From CAZBRS01 sp964494475 (GTDB lineage: Bacteria; Myxococcota_A; UBA9042; CAZBRS01): a stretch of 10,571 nucleotides of DNA. Position 1 is the first letter of the stretch; each line of letters opens with the position of its first letter. Below the pieces are notes generated by a model. It made no database searches, was not told the DNA's origin, and saw only the letters and a program-made list of their open reading frames with translations. Below, in pieces: positions 1-6,568 of the stretch. Made by a program: the position numbers and the translations under genes. The DNA lies in assembly GCA_964494475.1 (NCBI GenBank), contig CAZBRS010000103.1, positions 1-10,571 on the forward strand, written 5' to 3'.

Positions 1-969
1 CACGGCGAGACCCCCAACAACGACCTGACGGTGCCGTTCCTCCTCAAGATCATCTCGGGCGGGCCGGTGACCGACTCGATCTCGTACTACTTCTATTTCT
101 TCCTCAGCGAAAAGGGGGAGCTCGCCGGCATCGAAGACGCGCTGCTCTACTTCCGCGACCTGTTCGGCTCGGGGCTGAACCTCACGGTGGGCCAGTTCGC
201 GGTGAACGATCCGCTCTACAAGTCCGAGACGCGCCTCACCCGCGAATCGTACATGCTCTACAAGCGCAAACCCGGCGAGTCCATGGGCAACCTCACCTAC
301 GAGCGGGGCGCGGTGCTCGACTACGGCTTCGACTTCGGGCTCGATCTCGTGGCCATGGTGCTGAACGGCAACGGCATCCACACGGCGGGCGACGCCTTCG
401 ACGTCGACGACTACAAGACGGGCTTCTTCCGCGCCGCGCAGGGCCTGGGCCCCTTCTCCATCGGAGGCTTCGCTTACTACGGCAAGGAGGAGCGCGCGCC
501 CACGGTCACGGCCGGCGCGGCCGCGGTCGCACCCGCCGGCGGGCTCGGCGCCCTGGCCGCGGCGCCCCTTCCGGCGAAGACCAACACCATCCTCTACGTG
601 GGCGGCGACGTGTCGGCGCAGTTCGAGGTCTTCGAGCTGAACGCCCTGTACCTGCGCCGCACCGACACGAACCCGACCTTCCTGGCCGGAGGCCCGGACA
701 GCGCAGCGCAGGGCGTGATGGCCGAGGCGATCTGGCGCCCGGGCTACGATCAGGGGCGCTTCTGCCTGACCGGCCTGTACAACTGGTTCGCGTCGGATCT
801 GAAAGACGCCGCAGGGGCCGACCCCCTGGCCTACCACTCGGCCACCCTCAGCGCCTCGTGGCTGCTGGGGCGAAACGCGCGCCTGATGGCCGAATACACC
901 TACGTGCTGCGCGACGGCGCGCTCGAGAACGGCCACCGCGCGACCCTGGGCGTGGTCTCGGCCTTCTGA
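1..969 (+). CDS. Outer-membrane beta-barrel (porin-like) protein, 5' end missing
   Basis: The frame is open from base 1 (His-Gly-Glu-Thr...) to TGA at 967-969, giving 322 residues; the true start lies left of the window. A GTG at 31 is in frame, but the reading continues upstream with equally plausible protein, so it is probably not the start. The sequence alternates short amphipathic, aromatic-rich strands (SYYFYFFLSEKGE, IGGFAYYGKEE, FCLTGLYNWF, ARLMAEYTYVLRDG) with polar turns, and ends in VVSAF. A terminal Phe is the usual BAM-recognition signal of outer-membrane barrels. An Ala/Pro/Gly-rich stretch at about residues 167-194 looks like a flexible loop. Inference: an outer-membrane channel or porin. 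I have a loose memory of related proteins carrying a c-type haem domain before the barrel, but that part would be outside the window and cannot be checked. It ends 7 bases from the convergent RNase HI gene. Confidence 0.8.
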   Translation, partial: HGETPNNDLTVPFLLKIISGGPVTDSISYYFYFFLSEKGELAGIEDALLYFRDLFGSGLNLTVGQFAVNDPLYKSETRLTRESYMLYKRKPGESMGNLTYERGAVLDYGFDFGLDLVAMVLNGNGIHTAGDAFDVDDYKTGFFRAAQGLGPFSIGGFAYYGKEERAPTVTAGAAAVAPAGGLGALAAAPLPAKTNTILYVGGDVSAQFEVFELNALYLRRTDTNPTFLAGGPDSAAQGVMAEAIWRPGYDQGRFCLTGLYNWFASDLKDAAGADPLAYHSATLSASWLLGRNARLMAEYTYVLRDGALENGHRATLGVVSAF

Positions 970-976
970 CCCGGCC

Positions 977-1669
977 CTACCAGCTGCGCTTGGCCTCTTC
1001 GGACATGTAGTTGCGCCCGCAGCGCGGACACGCGTGGTACCAGGCGTAGTAATAGCTGCCGGGCTTGGGCTTCTTGGGCTTCGGCACGCGCACCTCGAGC
1101 GGCACGTGGCACTCGCGGCAATCGGGGGTGTCGGTGGGCAGCCCGACGGGGCGGCGCGGCGGCAGCGCGATGGCGGCCTGCTGCCCGGGTGCCGCGTCGG
1201 CGCCGGCCTCGCCCTCGTAGCCCTCGTCGACGGCCGTGGCGCCCGCGAGCGCCGCCACCGCCAACTGGTCGCAGCGCTCGTTCTCTTCGTTGCCCGCGTG
1301 CCCGCGCACCCAATGGAAGACCACGTGGTGCTTCGCGCAGGCGTCGAGCAGGCGCGCCCAGAGGTCGGGGTTCTTGGCCTTCTCGCCGTCCTGCTTCGTC
1401 CAGCCCTTGGCGCGCCAGCGCCGGGCCCAGCCCTTGCTGATGGCGTTCACCAGGTACTGCGAGTCGCTGTGCACGGTGACCGGGCAGCTGATGGCCAGCG
1501 CCTCGAGGCCGATGATGGCGGCCAGGATCTCCATGCGGTTGTTGGTCGTGCGCCGGAATCCGCCCGAGAGCTCTTTTCGACGCTCCCCGGCCAGCATCAC
1601 GACGCCGTAGCCCCCGGGCCCCGGGTTGCCCGAGCACGCGCCGTCGGTGTAGATGGTGACGTGTCCCAT
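977..1669 (-). CDS. rnhA: Ribonuclease HI with C-terminal zinc-ribbon-like extension
   Basis: This 230-residue protein is predicted to cleave the RNA strand of RNA:DNA hybrids (R-loops, primer remnants) in the cytoplasm. Residues 1-142 are a complete type 1 RNase H domain: TDGACSGNPG near the N-terminus, NNRMEI, HSDSQYL and WVRGHAGNEENERCD. The active-site set is Asp9, Glu47, Asp69, His124 and Asp134, which matches E. coli RNase HI (D10, E48, D70, H124, D134) nearly position for position. The basic WARRWRAKGW segment at 81-90 corresponds to the substrate-binding handle region. The standard enzyme is about 150 residues. The last 85 or so residues are extra: an Ala/Gly/Glu linker (143-170), then Cys184-x2-Cys187 and Cys214-x2-Cys217, a spacing compatible with a single zinc ribbon. 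ATG at 1667-1669 is chosen because the conserved fold starts directly behind it and no in-frame ATG or GTG was found upstream. No clear Shine-Dalgarno sequence is visible. Confidence 0.96.
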   Translation of the reverse strand: MGHVTIYTDGACSGNPGPGGYGVVMLAGERRKELSGGFRRTTNNRMEILAAIIGLEALAISCPVTVHSDSQYLVNAISKGWARRWRAKGWTKQDGEKAKNPDLWARLLDACAKHHVVFHWVRGHAGNEENERCDQLAVAALAGATAVDEGYEGEAGADAAPGQQAAIALPPRRPVGLPTDTPDCRECHVPLEVRVPKPKKPKPGSYYYAWYHACPRCGRNYMSEEAKRSW

Positions 1670-1676
1670 GGCGCGC

Positions 1677-1704
1677 AGTGTAGCCCATGGCGGCCGAGAT
1701 TCAA
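1677..1704 (-). promoter_or_regulatory. Candidate sigma-70-type promoter for RNase HI
   Basis: Read on the minus strand, TTGAAT (1699-1704) and TACACT (1677-1682) are 16 bases apart, each matching 4 of 6 consensus bases. A transcript starting about 7 bases downstream would begin at or next to the rnhA ATG. That fits the lack of a visible ribosome-binding site and suggests a leaderless message. This is weak, visual evidence. Confidence 0.25.
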
Positions 1705-1716
1705 GGCACGAACAGG

Positions 1717-1744
1717 TTGCGCCGCGCTTCTTCGTTGCTAGAAT
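1717..1744 (+). promoter_or_regulatory. Candidate promoter for the envelope lipoprotein operon
   Basis: TTGCGC (1717-1722) and TAGAAT (1739-1744) are separated by 16 bases. The -10 element matches 5 of 6 bases and sits in a short AT-richer island (roughly 1731-1747) that stands out in this GC-rich DNA. It lies 30 bases upstream of the first lipoprotein ATG, whose ribosome-binding site GGAG is at 1762-1765. The -35 match is poor (3 of 6). Confidence 0.35.
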
Positions 1745-1774
1745 TCACGGGACGAGCCCCCGGAGAACCCACGC

Positions 1775-2836
1775 ATGCCCGCGACCTCCACCCTGCGGTC
1801 CAGCCTGTTCGTCGCCCTGCTCGCCCTGGCGGCCGCGTGCAGCGGCGCCGACACCGACGAACGTCGCGACGACGCCACGGCCGCGACCGACAGCAACGCG
1901 CCCGAGTCGCTCTTCCCCGACACGGCGGGCCCGGGCGACGAGGGCGAGAGCTCGGCCGAGGCCACGCCCGACGACAGCCACGCGGGCCTGCCCGACGCGA
2001 CCGGCCCCGATCTGGCCGAGCCCGAGGCGATCACCCCCGACGTCGCCGCCGACCCGGGAGGTGGCACTCCCGACACCTCGACCCCACCCATCCACTACTG
2101 CAAGCCCGGCACCGAGTTCGTCTACGTGGTGAACAAGGAGCGCCACCTCATGCGCTTCGATCCCATCCCCAAGACCTTCACCGACCAGGGCCAGATGACG
2201 TGCCAGACCGGCCTGTTCGCGGGCACGCCGTTCTCGATGGCCATCGATCGCCAGGCCGTGGCCTGGGTGCTCTACGACGACGGCCAGCTCTACCGGGTCT
2301 CGACCGACGACGCGAGCTGCACGCCCACCGGCTTCGCCTCGGGCCAGCACGGCTTCACCACCTTCGGCATGGGCTTCGCCTCGAACTCGGCCGGCAGCAA
2401 CGACGAGACGCTCTTCCTCAGCAACGCCGTCTACGGCGCCGGCACCTCGGCCCTCGGCACGTTGTCGTTCCCGGGCCTCGCCGTCAGCGAGATCGGCCCC
2501 ACCGAGGCGGGCATCGGCTCGGCCGAGCTGTCGGGCAACGGCCTGGGCGAGCTGTGGTCCTTCTTCCCCAACGGCTCGCTGGTGGCCCGGGTCGACAAGG
2601 CCACCGGGGCCCTCTCCGAGCGCATCGACCTGCCCCCGGGCGTCATCAGCGACGCCCGCGCGTGGGCCTTCGCCACCTGGGGCGGCGACTTCTACCTGTT
2701 CTTCGCCGGTCAGTGGGACGCCTCGAGCAGCGTGTACCGCGTGAAGAAAGACGGCACCTTCGAGACCCTGCTCACGAACACGGGCTGGAACATCACCGGA
2801 GCGGGCGTGTCCAGCTGCGCGCCCACCGGAGGGTAG
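1775..2836 (+). CDS. Surface lipoprotein with acidic stalk and propeller-like domain
   Basis: This 353-residue predicted lipoprotein starts at ATG 1775, with GGAG at 1762-1765 nine bases upstream. Residues 1-21 form a signal peptide (LFVALLALAAA) and Cys22 is the likely lipidated cysteine. +2 is Ser rather than Asp, so outer-membrane sorting is plausible. Residues 23-105 are a low-complexity stalk rich in Asp, Ala, Pro, Glu and Ser. The folded part, 106-353, contains repeated strand-turn units such as EFVYVVNKERHLMRFDP, WVLYDDGQLYRV, GSLVARVDKATGAL and SVYRVKKDGTFETLL. These look like blades of a beta-propeller, although no single family signature is certain. Four further cysteines (109, 143, 182, 348) could form disulfides. 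It appears to be the first gene of the envelope run, 34 bases before the CotH gene. No catalytic motif was seen, so binding or scaffolding is the natural guess. Confidence 0.85.
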   Translation: MPATSTLRSSLFVALLALAAACSGADTDERRDDATAATDSNAPESLFPDTAGPGDEGESSAEATPDDSHAGLPDATGPDLAEPEAITPDVAADPGGGTPDTSTPPIHYCKPGTEFVYVVNKERHLMRFDPIPKTFTDQGQMTCQTGLFAGTPFSMAIDRQAVAWVLYDDGQLYRVSTDDASCTPTGFASGQHGFTTFGMGFASNSAGSNDETLFLSNAVYGAGTSALGTLSFPGLAVSEIGPTEAGIGSAELSGNGLGELWSFFPNGSLVARVDKATGALSERIDLPPGVISDARAWAFATWGGDFYLFFAGQWDASSSVYRVKKDGTFETLLTNTGWNITGAGVSSCAPTGG

Positions 2837-2860
2837 ACCCGGGGCGCGGGCGCCACGACG

Positions 2861-2864
2861 GGAG
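2861..2864 (+). promoter_or_regulatory. Ribosome-binding site of the CotH-family gene
   Basis: GGAG within GGGAGA lies six bases before ATG 2871 and supports that start. It sits in the only short gap (34 bases) between the first two genes of the operon. No terminator-like hairpin with a T run is visible in that gap. Confidence 0.6.
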
Positions 2865-2870
2865 ACAGCG

Positions 2871-4490
2871 ATGGGGCGATGGGCGAGGCGGGTGGGCATG
2901 TTGCTGCTGGCGGTGGCGCCCTGGGCCTGCGCGGGCAGCGGGGGCGGGGCCGACGCGGGCCTCGACGCCACGGCCGAGGCGACGAGCGACGACGCGACCC
3001 CCGGGGACGCCACGGCCGAGCTGCCCGCCGGCTGGTCGACCGAGAGCCACGCCAAGGGGGTCGACGGCGACCACGAGCGCGTGTTCGCCGACGACCGCGT
3101 GCAGCGGCTCGACGTGCAGCTCGCCGCCGAGACCTACGCGGCCATGCTGGCCGAGCTGACGGCCAACCTGGGAGAGCCGGGCTCGTCGGGCTCCGGGACC
3201 GGGACCCCTCCGACCCCCACCGGCCCGCCCAGCGCGGCCCAGATCGCCGCCTGCGCGGCGCTCGAGGCCGGCGCGCCCTGCACGTACGCCGAGCAGGGCC
3301 AGACGGTAAAGGGCACCTGCAAGGCCGCGCCGGTGCCGGACAAGCCGGCGGCGTGCGCGCCCTCGGGGCCGGCCGGCGGTGGCGGCGACGTGGCGTTCGA
3401 CCCCTCGTGGGTCGAGGCCACCGTGCGCTACGACGGCCGCGCGTGGCCGCACGTGGGGCTGCGCTTCAAGGGCAACTCGTCCCTGCGCGACCCGTGGCGA
3501 ATGGGCAGCACCAAGCTGTCGTTCCGCCTGAACTTCGACAAGCTCGAGGACACCTACCCCTCCACCTTGGACCAGCGCTTCTGGGGCTTCAAGAAGCTCG
3601 TCCTCAACAACAACTGGCGCGATCCGTCGCTGCTGCGCGAGAAGATGGCCTCGGACCTCTTCCGCGCCCACGGCGTGCCCACGGCGCGCGGCAGCTTCTA
3701 CGAGGTGTGGGTCGACGCTGGCGCCGGGCCCGTCTATTGGGGCCTCTACACGGCGCTCGAGGATCCGTCCGACGAGCTCCTCGACGACTGGTTCGACGAG
3801 GGCGACGGCAACCTGTACGAAGCGAACGGCGTGGGCGCCGACTGGACCGCGTTCGACGCCGCGGGCTACGAGAACCAGACGAACGACGACGCCGACAAGG
3901 CCGAGGTCGAGGCGGCCATCGCGGCCCTGCACGCCGATCGCAGCGACGCCGCCACCTGGCGCGCGGGGCTCGAGGCCCGGCTGCACGTCGGGCTCTTCCT
4001 GAAGTTCCTGGCCGTGAACACCGTGCTGCAGAACTGGGACACCTACGGCGTGGCCCCCCACAACTACCTGCTCTACGCCGAACCGGACCACGACGGACGC
4101 CTCGCGTGGCTGGCCACCGACCTGAACGAGGCCCTGCGCGCGAGCGGCGGCGCGAAGCCCGCACCCTCCCTGTCGCTGGCCGAGGTGGGCGACGACTGGC
4201 CCTTGATCCGCTACGTGATCGACGACCCCGTCTACGCGGCGGCCTACCGCGCCGAGGTCGCCGCCTTCGCCGCGGGCGCCTTCGCGAGCGACGGCGTGCT
4301 CGCCCGCCTCGACGCCCTGCACGCCCTGATCGCGCCCTTCGTGGCGGCCGAGCAGGCTCCGTTCACGCTGCAAGAGTCGGCCGGCGCCTTCGCGGGCTCG
4401 CTCGAGCAGGGCGACCTCGCCCTGAAGCCCCACGTGCTGGCCCGCCAGGCGGCCGTGACCGAGTTCCTCGACGAGCCGTCAACGAGGTGA
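2871..4490 (+). CDS. CotH-family putative secreted protein kinase with Cys-rich insert
   Basis: A 539-residue protein. The family includes Bacillus CotH, an atypical kinase that phosphorylates spore-coat proteins. Residues 5-19 are a signal sequence. Cys20 may be lipidated, but the preceding Pro-Trp-Ala is a poor lipobox. Residues 21-52 are an acidic Asp/Ala/Thr stalk. CotH hallmarks follow: VGLRFKGNSSLRDPW (195-209), KLSFRLNFDKLE (215-226), KKLVLNNNWRDPSLLREKMASDLF (241-264, cited in part as KKLVLNNN and LLREKMASDLF), YWGLYTALEDPSDELLDDWF (289-308), then LAVNTVLQNWDTYGVAPHNY and the Asp-Leu-Asn at 417-419. By analogy with family members, Asp390 and Asp417 are the best catalytic or metal-binding candidates. 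Unusual: residues 101-172 interrupt the N-terminal part of the fold with a Gly/Ser/Pro linker and a four-cysteine module (C128, C137, C150, C162). Its stop overlaps the ribosome-binding site of the next gene. The substrate is unknown. Confidence 0.92.
   Translation: MGRWARRVGMLLLAVAPWACAGSGGGADAGLDATAEATSDDATPGDATAELPAGWSTESHAKGVDGDHERVFADDRVQRLDVQLAAETYAAMLAELTANLGEPGSSGSGTGTPPTPTGPPSAAQIAACAALEAGAPCTYAEQGQTVKGTCKAAPVPDKPAACAPSGPAGGGGDVAFDPSWVEATVRYDGRAWPHVGLRFKGNSSLRDPWRMGSTKLSFRLNFDKLEDTYPSTLDQRFWGFKKLVLNNNWRDPSLLREKMASDLFRAHGVPTARGSFYEVWVDAGAGPVYWGLYTALEDPSDELLDDWFDEGDGNLYEANGVGADWTAFDAAGYENQTNDDADKAEVEAAIAALHADRSDAATWRAGLEARLHVGLFLKFLAVNTVLQNWDTYGVAPHNYLLYAEPDHDGRLAWLATDLNEALRASGGAKPAPSLSLAEVGDDWPLIRYVIDDPVYAAAYRAEVAAFAAGAFASDGVLARLDALHALIAPFVAAEQAPFTLQESAGAFAGSLEQGDLALKPHVLARQAAVTEFLDEPSTR
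4484..4490 (+). promoter_or_regulatory. Ribosome-binding site overlapping the CotH stop codon
   Basis: GAGGTGA includes the TGA stop of the CotH-family gene and lies two bases before the ATG at 4493. This is a strong Shine-Dalgarno match, it fixes the downstream start, and it implies translational coupling of the two genes. Confidence 0.75.
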
Positions 4491-4492
4491 CC

Positions 4493-5532
4493 ATGCGCAG
4501 TGAAGCGATCCTCGGCCTGCTGCTCCTGACCGCGTGCGTGTCGAACGAACGGGCGAACGACATCGCCGAGAGCCTCCCCTCCGACGTTCCTGGCGCCGAC
4601 GCTCTGGCTCCCGAGAGCCTGCCCGCCGACGTCGCCCCGACCGACGCGCCCCCGCCGGACCTCGTCGCGCCCGACGTCGTCACGCCCGAGGTCACCGGCC
4701 CGGCGGCCTGGGGCTGGATCTCGATCATCGAGTGGAACGACGTGTGCGACCAGTGGTACCTGAAGACCCAGTGGTTCGGAGGGGTGCGCGCCTACTTCGC
4801 GACCGAGCCCAGCTTCAACCGCGCGCTGCCGCACACCCTCGGGTTCGCCACGGCCGTCGCGACCGAGGGGGCGTGCACGTTGTACGACACGGGCATCATG
4901 AGCGACCAGTGCCTGGGCCAGTGCCTGTGCCTCGACAAGGGCGTCGAGTGCTACAACGACGACGAGACCGAGCGCTGGTGCGGCGAAGACGAGGTCTGCG
5001 TCGACGACCCGGCCACGCCCCCCGAGGTCTTCGACCACGGCATGTGCGTGCCCCTCCCGGCCCACTTCGACGCGGGCACCATCACCCTCGGCGGTCTGAA
5101 GACGCCGGTGGTCCTGACTCCCGACGACCTCGACCGCTACAAGGCCGAAGCGCTGCCCGACCCGAACGACCTGTTCGACGCCGACGACGTGGTCACCGCG
5201 GTCACCTCCGGGGGCGACCTGCCCCCCAGGTCGTTCACGGCGCGCGGCGTGGCGCCCCTCACGCTGCCCGACAACGTGGTGCGCGTGCGGCCCGGCAAGC
5301 CCGCCACGGTGCGCTGGGATCCCGCCGACCCGGCGTCGCGCGTGCAGGTGGTCCTGGCCATCGGCTCCCACGATCCGAACCCCCTGGGCGGCGCCATCGT
5401 GTGCGACGCGCCCGACGGCGACGGGCAGGTCGCCATCGCCGGCAGCCTGCTCGACCGCCTGATCTACCTGGGCTGCGACGGCGCCTGGATGATGAAGTGC
5501 AGCCGCGTCACCCGCTACAGCCGCGACCTGCA
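4493..5532 (+). CDS. Cys-rich surface lipoprotein, interrupted by assembly gap
   Basis: 346 complete codons are visible before the N run. ATG 4493 follows a strong ribosome-binding site two bases upstream. The signal peptide ends in a canonical lipobox, Leu12-Thr-Ala-Cys15. Residues 16-70 are an Asp/Pro/Ala/Val stalk like those of the neighbouring lipoproteins. The folded part begins near Trp73 and contains a dense cysteine cluster at 128-185 (C128, C140, C144, C146, C153, C163, C169, C185). A later beta-rich region has RVRPGKPATVRWDPADP (264-280), VQVVLAIGSHDPNP and CDAPDGDGQVAIAGSLLDRL (304-323), reminiscent of an immunoglobulin- or IPT-like fold. I recognise this as a style of myxobacterial lipoprotein but cannot assign a function. 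The sequence before the gap (KCSRVTRYSRDL) looks like the last part of that domain, so the protein may end soon after, but the gap hides this. Confidence 0.8.
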
Positions 5533-5632
5533 NNNNNNNNNNNNNNNNNNNNNNNNNNNNNNNNNNNNNNNNNNNNNNNNNNNNNNNNNNNNNNNNNNNN
5601 NNNNNNNNNNNNNNNNNNNNNNNNNNNNNNNN
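5533..5632. other. Assembly gap of exactly 100 N
   Basis: Bases 5533-5632 are all N. A run of exactly 100 is a common placeholder for a gap of unknown length, so the open frame that appears to cross it says nothing about continuity. The right flank is a set of near-identical Cys-rich repeat units at DNA level, a likely cause of the broken assembly. Confidence 0.97.
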
Positions 5633-6568
5633 GCCGCCCTCGACGCGTTCGTGGCCGAGTGCGCGACCGACGCCGACTGCGACGACGGCGACCCCTGCTC
5701 CCTCGACCTCTGCGCGGCGGGCGCCTGCGGGCACGCCCCCGCGCCCGAACAGAGCCCCTGCAGCGACGGCGACCCCTGCACGGCTGGCGACACCTGCTCG
5801 GGGGGCGCGTGCCTGCCCGGCGGGCCCGTCAGCTGCGACGACGGCAACCCCTGCACGCTCGACGAGTGCGGCGTGGGCGGCGGCTGCAGCCACTGGGCGC
5901 TGGCGGGCCGCGCGTGCGACGACGGCGACCCCTGCACGGTCGGCGACGCCTGCCTGGGCGGGGCGTGCCAGCCCGGCCCCCAGGACGCCTGCCCGGTGTG
6001 CCCCGACAGCGCCTGCAGCGGCGCGCCCTACGAGACGTGCGTGGAGTGCCCCGCCGACTGCGGAGCCTGCGCCGAGGCCTGCACGGGCGGCGTCGACGAC
6101 GACCTCGACGGCCTCACCGACTGCGCCGACCCCGAGTGCGCCAACGGCCCCGACTGCCTGCCGGCCGCGTGCCAGGACCTCGTCACGCTGGCCTGCGGCG
6201 GCTCCGCCGACGGAAGCCCCGGCGGCGACTCGCTCTCCGACTACACGGGCTGCTCGTCGGCGGGCGGAGGCTACGGCGACGACGACGTCTACCGGGTGGT
6301 CCTGCCCGAGGGCAGCACCTTGCTCACGGCCACCCTGTACATCTCCGACTCGGGCGGAATCATCGCCGAGGCCGACGACCTCGATCTCTACGTGCTCCGC
6401 GACGCCTGCAGCGCCGCGGCCTGCGTCGACGCGGCCACCAGCAGCTCGCAGGTCGAGGAGGTGTCGGCCGACGGCACGCCCGGCCAGGTGTTCTACGTGG
6501 TGGTCGAGCTCTACTCGCTGGGGTTCTGGGGCTATGGCGACTACACGCTGTACATCGACTGCTACTGA
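5633..6568 (+). CDS. Secreted Cys-rich repeat protein with PPC-like C-terminus, 5' end in gap
   Basis: 311 residues are visible after the gap, ending at TGA 6566-6568. First come four tandem units of the pattern C-x-DG-(D/N)-PC-(T/S)-x4-C-x4(5)-C, cysteines included (5678-5968). They resemble the CTDC-type repeats of slime-mould and myxobacterial surface proteins. Next is another Cys-rich stretch (SACSGAPYETCVECPADCGAC), then CTGGVDDDLDGLTDCADPEC at 6080-6139, whose DxDxDG core looks like an EF-hand-type calcium loop common in Myxococcota exoproteins. The last 130 residues or so (about 6170-6565) form a beta-rich domain with DDDVYRVVLPEGSTLLTATL, DDLDLYVLRDAC and GYGDYTLYIDC, resembling the bacterial pre-peptidase C-terminal (PPC) domain. 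Whether this belongs to the lipoprotein on the other side of the gap or to a separate gene cannot be decided. The role is probably structural, adhesive or binding. The next gene overlaps it by 35 bases. Confidence 0.75.
   Translation, partial: AALDAFVAECATDADCDDGDPCSLDLCAAGACGHAPAPEQSPCSDGDPCTAGDTCSGGACLPGGPVSCDDGNPCTLDECGVGGGCSHWALAGRACDDGDPCTVGDACLGGACQPGPQDACPVCPDSACSGAPYETCVECPADCGACAEACTGGVDDDLDGLTDCADPECANGPDCLPAACQDLVTLACGGSADGSPGGDSLSDYTGCSSAGGGYGDDDVYRVVLPEGSTLLTATLYISDSGGIIAEADDLDLYVLRDACSAAACVDAATSSSQVEEVSADGTPGQVFYVVVELYSLGFWGYGDYTLYIDCY
5678..5968 (+). repeat. Four tandem Cys-rich coding repeats (CDDGDPC type)
   Basis: Units begin at cysteine codons 5678, 5759, 5834 and 5915 and encode CDDGDPC, CSDGDPC, CDDGNPC and CDDGDPC, each followed by a second half ending in G-(A/G)-C. 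The period varies (81, 75 and 81 bases). The DNA is also conserved: three units have TGCGACGACGGC(G/A)ACCCC at the start. This is a protein-coding repeat, not a mobile element. Confidence 0.85.
6080..6157 (+). other. Calcium-loop-like DDDLDGLTDC motif within the Cys-rich protein
   Basis: The encoded CTGGVDDDLDGLTDCADPEC places Asp residues in a DxDxDG arrangement between cysteines. Such loops bind Ca2+ in EF-hand-like and thrombospondin type 3-like repeats. Only one copy is visible; binding is inferred. Confidence 0.5.

Noticed and set aside
900..1688. A minus-strand frame overlapping rnhA with its own ATG at 1686-1688
   Set aside because: It encodes an Arg/Gly/Ala-rich product without a domain, while the frame from 1669 gives a textbook RNase HI.
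2837..2870. GC-rich stretch as a possible intrinsic terminator
   Set aside because: GGGGCGCGGGCGCC could pair weakly, but no T run follows and the downstream ribosome-binding site is directly adjacent.
1745..3055. A 436-codon minus-strand frame across the first lipoprotein and the start of CotH
   Set aside because: It crosses two plus-strand genes that have signal peptides and ribosome-binding sites; its own composition is a GC-driven shadow.
2793..4433. A 546-codon minus-strand frame opposite the CotH gene
   Set aside because: Low-complexity Arg/Gly/Val composition, whereas the plus strand encodes clear CotH motifs.
5678..5968. Possible CRISPR or satellite array
   Set aside because: The units vary in length, stay in frame and encode Cys-rich protein repeats; there are no distinct spacers.
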